From Bacteroidota bacterium (GTDB lineage Bacteria; Bacteroidota; Kryptoniia; Kryptoniales; JAKASW01): a stretch of 10,055 nucleotides of DNA. The position numbers and the translations under genes are program-made. Below are positions 5,481-10,055 of the stretch, piece by piece; within the stretch, counting starts at the first letter, position 1, and each line of letters begins with the position of its first letter. The stretch covers positions 1-10,055 of the forward strand of contig JAJYOS010000156.1 in NCBI GenBank assembly GCA_021796055.1, written 5' to 3'. The notes beneath the pieces were generated by a model, which saw only the letters and a program-made list of their open reading frames with translations, was not told the origin of the DNA and did no database searches.

Positions 5481-5993
5481 ATGCAGAAAGTCCTTTTATT
5501 AGTGGTGCTCTCCGTTTCCTTGCTCGGATGCACCCACGGCCTCGAGCCTATCAGTGTTCAGCCCGGATTCAGCGGCACGGTCCGGTTTATTTCTGCCTGG
5601 CCTCCTCCTGACAGCGTCCACGACATCAGGGTCGTTGCCTTCTACCATTACCCTCCTCAGAACATCATCGGCGATGTACTGGGCGGCAATGCTAAAGTCT
5701 ATCCTCCCATAGGCACGAGCGCCCCAGCCTTCTTTGTCGACACATTGTCCTATAATTTCACGCTCGACTCGGCTGCAGTCTTCCAGTATGTAGTTGTGGC
5801 GATGCAATACGGTCCGAACCTGCTTTCCGACTGGAAAGTCGTCGGCGCCTACGGGTATTCACATGGGGTCGGCTCGCCGAAGTCGGTCACCGTCAAGCCA
5901 AACAGTTTCATAAGCGGAATCGATATCGATGTTGATTTCAAGAACACGCCTCCTACTCCCGGCGGCACTTCTGCTTCTACTGCTTCAAAGTGA
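5481..5993 (+). CDS. Small lipoprotein of unknown function
   Basis: I do not recognise a family. The 170-residue product starts with a type II signal peptide: MQK, a hydrophobic stretch, then the lipobox LLGC with the lipidated Cys at 17. The mature part looks beta-rich and aromatic, with a proline-rich patch (PPPDSVHD) and a regular FSGTVRF ... VTVKPNSFISGIDIDVDF frame suggestive of a beta-sandwich. The tail is Pro/Gly/Ser/Thr-rich and probably disordered. ATG 5481 is the first possible start because TAG lies at 5475-5477; the ribosome binding site is poor. Its last 65 bases overlap the TonB-dependent receptor gene in another frame, so the two are cotranscribed and probably translationally coupled. 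A surface-exposed partner in substrate capture is a reasonable inference. The low-complexity tail lies exactly in the overlap. Confidence 0.82.
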   Translation: MQKVLLLVVLSVSLLGCTHGLEPISVQPGFSGTVRFISAWPPPDSVHDIRVVAFYHYPPQNIIGDVLGGNAKVYPPIGTSAPAFFVDTLSYNFTLDSAAVFQYVVVAMQYGPNLLSDWKVVGAYGYSHGVGSPKSVTVKPNSFISGIDIDVDFKNTPPTPGGTSASTASK

Positions 5994-8148
5994 AGGGGTC
6001 GCCCAGGCAAGACTGGACGGTGTCGTTCGGTCTGCAGAGGACTCCAGCGCGGTTGCAGGCGCAACCGTCCTGCTGCAGTCCCGGAACTTACAGAAGCCGC
6101 AGAAACTCGGTACGCTGACCGGAAAGAATGGAAACTTTTCCATCAAGAATCTCGACGGGGGAAACTACCTGGTCTCCGTTTCCATGATCGGGTTCAGGCC
6201 GTTCAGCGGGACCATTTCACTGGCGGTGAATGAAGCGAGGCGAATAGAAATCTATCTGCAGCCTTCACCCTTCCAAACGCAACAGGTTGTCGTAACCGCA
6301 AGCAAGCGGAGGCAGCTGCTAACCGATGTACCTTTCAGTGTAAGTCTCGTCAGTTCGGCTTCCATCGAGAGAAGGAACATCATCTCTCTCGACGATGCCC
6401 TCCGCTATGTGCCGGGGGTGAACGTCGTTCAGGACCAGGTTAACATACGCGGCTCGAGCGGGTACGCCCGCGGAATCGGCAGCCGCGTGCTCCTACTCGT
6501 CGACGGGATACCGATGCTCACCGGCGACACGGGCGAGGCCGTGTGGGAATCGATTCCGATGTCGGACGTCGAACGTGTTGAGGTTCTCAAGGAGGCGGGG
6601 TCCGCACTCTACGGCTCCAATGCACTCGGCGGAGTGATCGATGTGATAACGAAAAACAATGTGGATGTCAACTCGACGGCCGTGAAGATGTACGGCGGCT
6701 TCTATGAACAGCCGAGATATTCACAGTGGAGGTGGTCCGGCAGCACAAGGTTCTTCCAGGGTGCCTCCGTGACTCATTCCCAGCCGCTCGGACTCGGTGA
6801 CTTCGGAGTCACAGCTTCCCTGAGCTTCAAGAAGGACGACGGGTACATCCAGAACGACTACTTCCGGAGATTCAATTTCTTCGCGAAGACCGCCGGGAGC
6901 GTCGGACAAAATCAAAACCTGAAAGTATTCGCGGACGTGTTCGACCAGCATTCCGGCAATTTTCTCTATTGGGAAGATCTCAACAATGCACTCCAGCCGG
7001 ACCCGGGGACGCTTGGACAGTGGGTCAATTCAACCAGGGCCAACATCGCCGGGATATACACGCACGTGCTGAGCAGCGACTTCCTGTACATAGTCCGCGG
7101 CAGTTACTATTTCAATCACTGGTACGACAACTTCGGCCAGACCCCAACCGGAATCGGGGACTCATCGACCTCCAATCTCGGTTACCTTGAGTTTCAGGGC
7201 ACATGGAATTACGACCCCGCCACCGTATTCACGTTCGGGATTGACGGCCAGGCGGACTTCATGAGCTCCAACGTGTTCACGAGAAGGCAGAGCAATTCCG
7301 GAGCGGCGTACCTGCAGGCCGAAAGAAGGTTCGACCGCCTTCATACCACCCTCGGAGCGCGCTACGATATTGAGGATATTCAGGGTAAAGCGGCCTTCGA
7401 GCAGTTGAGTCCGAAGCTGGGACTGGTTTACGACCTTGGCGGGGAAGCATCGCTGCGGGGTTCTATCGGGACCGGTTTCAGGGCCCCGAGCCTGGCCGAG
7501 ACTTACGCGACCACTCAGACCGGGGGAGTTGAGATAATCGCTAACCCGAATCTTTTGCCCGAAAAGAGCCTTTCGGAGGAGATCGGCGCCAGGGTGCCAA
7601 TTTGGCCGTTCGCAATGATAGATGCCGCAGTCTTCCAGAACGACTTCTGGAACATGATAGAGCCGGAATTCACTCCGGCCGGGCAAATAGAGTTTCAGAA
7701 CGTGACCCGCGCGCGGATACAGGGATACGAGATCGACGCTTCGACCAACGCAGGCACTGATTTCCTCACCCTCAGAGCCAGCTACACCTATATTTACCCG
7801 CTCGATCTTACGACCCACGAGATTCTCAAGTACAGATCGAGGAAACTACTTTATATTTCCGCGGACTTCCAGAAATACATTTACACGGCTTCGGTCGATT
7901 TCAGGTACATCAGCGCTTTCGAAAATTACGACAGGCAATTAGTAGAACTGGGAATCGTGAAGAACGGCAACAACCGCGTCCCGGCATACGTAACCGACAT
8001 CCGGGCCGGTGTCGACCTGACTTCAATCGGATATCCGATCCAACTCAGCTTTATCGTCAACAATGCTCTCGAAGATTACTACGTCGAGATGATCGGCAAC
8101 ATGGCGCCGATAAGAAACTATTCCCTGGTGCTCTCCACGAATTTCTAA
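5929..8148 (+). CDS. TonB-dependent outer-membrane receptor with N-terminal carboxypeptidase-regulatory-like domain
   Basis: This is an outer-membrane beta-barrel transporter energised by TonB/ExbBD. The 739 residues begin with a signal peptide (MLISRTR plus a leucine run, cleavage near Ala27). A CarbopepD_reg-like domain (about 28-112; GVVRSAEDSSAVAGATVLLQ and GNFSIKNLDGGNYLVSVSMIGF) is typical of Bacteroidota. A plug domain follows (about 117-242) with a TonB-box-like QQVVVTASK, DDALRYVPGVNV, NIRGSSGY, LLLVDGIPM and SALYGSNALGGVIDVITK. The rest is a barrel of alternating aromatic strands ending in the C-terminal Phe expected for BAM recognition. Motifs in the plug fit siderophore or cobalamin-type receptors (FepA/BtuB/CirA-like), but the substrate cannot be read. 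It is shorter than SusC-type receptors and no SusD partner follows. Its signal peptide is encoded inside the end of the lipoprotein gene. Confidence 0.95.
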   Translation: MLISRTRLLLPAALLLLLLQSEGVAQARLDGVVRSAEDSSAVAGATVLLQSRNLQKPQKLGTLTGKNGNFSIKNLDGGNYLVSVSMIGFRPFSGTISLAVNEARRIEIYLQPSPFQTQQVVVTASKRRQLLTDVPFSVSLVSSASIERRNIISLDDALRYVPGVNVVQDQVNIRGSSGYARGIGSRVLLLVDGIPMLTGDTGEAVWESIPMSDVERVEVLKEAGSALYGSNALGGVIDVITKNNVDVNSTAVKMYGGFYEQPRYSQWRWSGSTRFFQGASVTHSQPLGLGDFGVTASLSFKKDDGYIQNDYFRRFNFFAKTAGSVGQNQNLKVFADVFDQHSGNFLYWEDLNNALQPDPGTLGQWVNSTRANIAGIYTHVLSSDFLYIVRGSYYFNHWYDNFGQTPTGIGDSSTSNLGYLEFQGTWNYDPATVFTFGIDGQADFMSSNVFTRRQSNSGAAYLQAERRFDRLHTTLGARYDIEDIQGKAAFEQLSPKLGLVYDLGGEASLRGSIGTGFRAPSLAETYATTQTGGVEIIANPNLLPEKSLSEEIGARVPIWPFAMIDAAVFQNDFWNMIEPEFTPAGQIEFQNVTRARIQGYEIDASTNAGTDFLTLRASYTYIYPLDLTTHEILKYRSRKLLYISADFQKYIYTASVDFRYISAFENYDRQLVELGIVKNGNNRVPAYVTDIRAGVDLTSIGYPIQLSFIVNNALEDYYVEMIGNMAPIRNYSLVLSTNF

Positions 8149-8153
8149 GAGTT

Positions 8154-8194
8154 AGCTACCTAAGGTAATGCGGGGGAACCTTCGCAAGGCAGCT
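8154..8194. terminator. Weak structured region between convergent genes
   Basis: AGCTACCT (8154-8161) can pair with AGGCAGCT (8187-8194) with one mismatch. Within this stretch lie two small stems, TACCT-A-AGGTA (8157-8167) and CCTT-CGC-AAGG (8179-8189). It sits between the receptor stop and the stop of the minus-strand hydrolase. No T-run follows directly, so this is a weak candidate for a shared terminator. Confidence 0.25.
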
Positions 8195-8205
8195 CAGGTT
8201 TCGGT

Positions 8206-9231
8206 TTATTTCTCTTCAAGAAATTTATTAATCACCTGATCGACCGTGTCTATTTCACAGCCCGGGCCGAGGTGACCGCAGTCGTTATTCAACTCGAAAG
8301 TCTCCGCGTGAATCAGCCTTGCAAATTCAATCGCGGGAAGCGGATTGACCATGTGATCCTGAAGGTTGACAATCGAAAGCACTTCGGCCTTGACTCTCGA
8401 TGCCGCCGCTTTCATGTCGTCGTTATACGGCGCGGAGACATTATGAGCTATCATCGCCTTGAGCTGGCTTCGCCAGTCATAGACATTGAATTCACTCGAG
8501 AAACTGTCCTGATACTCCTTTATATCGCCGTAAAACTTCTCAGGCTCCATCTTAGTAGCATAGAATTCGGGAGTACGGATGTTCAGCTCTGTAATATCGG
8601 CTATCGCCTTCATTATGTCCATTTCGGGAGCATGGCATTTCAGTCCGGTATCGATAATCTGCAGCTCCGTGTTCCAGAGCAGGAGGTCGTAGAAAGTAAG
8701 CTTCGGGGAGCCGACCCATGCGACAGCCTTATCCATGAAACCCGGGTACGACACGATCCATTGAAAAGTCTGCATGCCGCCCATCGATCCGCCGATTACA
8801 CAGAACAGGTGCTTCAGCCCGAGTGACTTCGTGACAAATTCGTGCTGGCTGTTTACCATGTCACGGATATCGAATTGCGGGAAGTGTTCGTCCGGCTGGA
8901 GCTTGCTGTTCGAAGGCGAGGATGACACGCCGTCACCCAACGCGTCGACGCCGATTACGAAATACTTAGTGCTGTCGGCCATCCTGCCCGGCCCGATGAG
9001 TCCGGCGAGGCCTGCCGAGTTGCCGCCGAACCAGGTCGGAAACAACATCGCGTTGGATTTGTCGGCGTTCAACTTGCCGTAGGTCCTGTATCCTATCACG
9101 CAGTCCCTTACCACCTCCCCGTTTTCGAGTTTGAAGTCGCCGAGCTGCGCGAATTTTTGTGGCGACTGCGCCAGGAGAGTATTGAAGAGAATAAGGACAA
9201 AAACTACCGAGGCAGTAAATCGTTTTAGCAT
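8206..9231 (-). CDS. Secreted MetX-like alpha/beta-fold hydrolase
   Basis: This 341-residue protein belongs to the homoserine O-acetyltransferase-like branch of the alpha/beta hydrolases. The catalytic triad is visible: nucleophile Ser149 in GGSMGGMQ (147-154), Asp292 in NLQDHMVNP, and His320 in NNDCGHLGP. An oxyanion-side loop PTWFGGNSAG lies near 65-74, followed by VDALGDGVSSSPSNS, a MetX hallmark. An N-terminal signal peptide (MLKRFTASVVFVLILFNTLLAQ) predicts export, which true methionine-pathway MetX enzymes lack. The usual MetX C-terminal GHDAFL motif is also absent, so it is more likely an exported esterase or acyltransferase than a methionine enzyme. I chose ATG 9231 (minus strand) because AGGA lies 9 bases upstream and the signal peptide starts there; the frame is open to 9372, but that extension reads through the neighbouring gene. 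It starts 25 bases after the C45-family gene. Confidence 0.9.
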   Translation of the reverse strand: MLKRFTASVVFVLILFNTLLAQSPQKFAQLGDFKLENGEVVRDCVIGYRTYGKLNADKSNAMLFPTWFGGNSAGLAGLIGPGRMADSTKYFVIGVDALGDGVSSSPSNSKLQPDEHFPQFDIRDMVNSQHEFVTKSLGLKHLFCVIGGSMGGMQTFQWIVSYPGFMDKAVAWVGSPKLTFYDLLLWNTELQIIDTGLKCHAPEMDIMKAIADITELNIRTPEFYATKMEPEKFYGDIKEYQDSFSSEFNVYDWRSQLKAMIAHNVSAPYNDDMKAAASRVKAEVLSIVNLQDHMVNPLPAIEFARLIHAETFELNNDCGHLGPGCEIDTVDQVINKFLEEK

Positions 9232-9256
9232 ATCGAGACTTCCTTTCTTGTTCTCA

Positions 9257-10055
9257 CTATTTCTTTGCCGAGAAAAGCGTCCAGGGATATGCCAGCATAT
9301 TATGCAGGTACCCTGACATCCATTTATATCTCGGGTGCGCCGCGAAGAACCTTGATGCAATAAAATTCTCACCGCACGGATGTCCCATGTGCGCCCAGAA
9401 TTCGAGCTTGTTGGAGAGGTCGGTTGTCGTTACTTTCGCCTGAACCGATCCGCCGGGGAAGTCGTTGTGGCCGCAAATTGACCGCGAACCCGGAAAATCC
9501 CTTCCCCTGATGACGTCATAGTGATCTGCCAGAAACGACTCCGCCAGCCTTGCGTCGATCTTCCCTTTATGTTCGTTCAGCAGCTCCTCCCACCTTTTTT
9601 TCCGCGCGTTCATCGAGCTGTAAGGGTAATCGGGTTTGAATGTAGTCTCTTCCCTGATTATTTGAGGATCGCTCGGGAAATTAGCTCCGGAGTAATACCC
9701 GTTCTTCGTCTTCCAGACCCGGTAGTGCTTCAGACCAAGTTCCAGACGCGCGATCTCGTTAGTCTTCGTATCGCCGATCAGCCAGTCGTTTGCATATGCG
9801 CCGTTATTGTCGCGGGTCATGATTCTGACGAAATCATCGATGCTGTTCGCATACTGTGCCGCTTCCCTGGCCCGCATGAACTCGGGAGCGCCGTTCGGAT
9901 TGAACCCTCTGAACTGCGCTATAGTGGTTTCCGTGATTAGAATACCTGCGCTGTTCTCGGCAAAGTCGTCGCCGCTGTCAATGAATCCCGGAAAGGCATC
10001 CATCATTATCTCATTCCCTTTTTCCGGGACGATATCTTCGATGATGTTCCACCTT
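9257..10055 (-). CDS. C45-family autoproteolytic acyltransferase/hydrolase, 5' end outside window
   Basis: This is a partial gene: the frame is open to the window edge (265 complete codons plus stop), so the N-terminal part with the nucleophile Cys expected in this Ntn-hydrolase-like family is not seen. The visible part strongly resembles proteins annotated as C45 acyl-CoA:6-APA acyltransferase-like or phospholipase B-like: VPEKGNEIMMDAFPGFIDSG, AGILITETTI, then RAREAAQYANSIDDFV, NNGAYANDWLIGDTKTNEIA, later ICGHNDFPGGSVQAKV, WAHMGHPCGENF, and a C-terminal YLHNMLAYPWTLF. ATG 10006 is an internal methionine rather than the start, because homologous-looking sequence (WNIIEDIVPEKGNEI) continues upstream in frame. 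The reaction is probably amide or ester acyl transfer or hydrolysis; the substrate is unknown. It is upstream of, and probably cotranscribed with, the exported alpha/beta hydrolase. The family call rests on remembered motifs. Confidence 0.75.
   Translation of the reverse strand, partial: RWNIIEDIVPEKGNEIMMDAFPGFIDSGDDFAENSAGILITETTIAQFRGFNPNGAPEFMRAREAAQYANSIDDFVRIMTRDNNGAYANDWLIGDTKTNEIARLELGLKHYRVWKTKNGYYSGANFPSDPQIIREETTFKPDYPYSSMNARKKRWEELLNEHKGKIDARLAESFLADHYDVIRGRDFPGSRSICGHNDFPGGSVQAKVTTTDLSNKLEFWAHMGHPCGENFIASRFFAAHPRYKWMSGYLHNMLAYPWTLFSAKK

Noticed and set aside
7162..7818. 218-codon minus-strand frame inside the TonB receptor gene
   Set aside because: It lies wholly antisense to a receptor with clear barrel sequence; long antisense frames are common in this base composition.
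9232..9372. N-terminal extension of the alpha/beta hydrolase to ATG 9372
   Set aside because: The extension is the out-of-frame shadow of the C45 gene's end. A signal peptide with a ribosome binding site starts cleanly at 9231.

Overview
The window looks like a chromosomal segment of a Gram-negative, double-membraned bacterium, most likely from the Bacteroidota/Chlorobi/Ignavibacteria side of the FCB group. The pointers are an MCE lipid transporter whose substrate-binding protein carries a long C-terminal tail, and a TonB-dependent receptor with an N-terminal carboxypeptidase-regulatory-like domain. Unlike many Bacteroidetes, several genes have recognisable Shine-Dalgarno sequences, which fits Chlorobi/Ignavibacteria-type lineages better. 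The placement is inference from gene content; no phylogenetic marker gene is present. No CRISPR array, transposase or phage gene was seen.

Layout. Positions 1-376 hold no convincing gene, only short palindromes. A tRNA-Lys(TTT) gene lies on the minus strand at 377-448. A 119-bp nested inverted repeat (515-633) and a second hairpin (794-835) occupy the divergent gap before a plus-strand operon, mlaE-mlaF-mlaD (857-3470). That operon encodes the permease, ATPase and MCE protein of an envelope lipid transporter. It ends in a 13-bp perfect hairpin (3476-3523). Two small minus-strand membrane proteins (3530-4264) of similar architecture are transcribed away from a plus-strand pair, an ECF sigma factor (about 4401-4931) and a zinc-finger anti-sigma-like membrane protein (4928-5356). 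The two sets share a short divergent regulatory region (4265-4400).

After a likely terminator (5420-5445) comes a plus-strand unit of a small lipoprotein (5481-5993) and a TonB-dependent receptor (5929-8148). They overlap by 65 bases in different frames, so the receptor's signal peptide is written over the lipoprotein's C-terminus. The right end is a minus-strand pair: a C45-family autoproteolytic acyltransferase/hydrolase cut by the window edge (9257-10055), then a secreted MetX-like alpha/beta hydrolase (8206-9231).

The common theme is the cell envelope: lipid trafficking between membranes, TonB-driven outer-membrane uptake, a membrane-signal-responsive sigma/anti-sigma switch, and exported hydrolases. 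Most of this is familiar in kind. The less ordinary points are the missing standard start codon of the sigma factor, the long lipoprotein/receptor overlap, a 7-codon reading frame whose stop overlaps the mlaD start, the paired small membrane proteins opposite the sigma operon, and the nested repeat beside the tRNA. I do not see strong evidence for a wholly new system.
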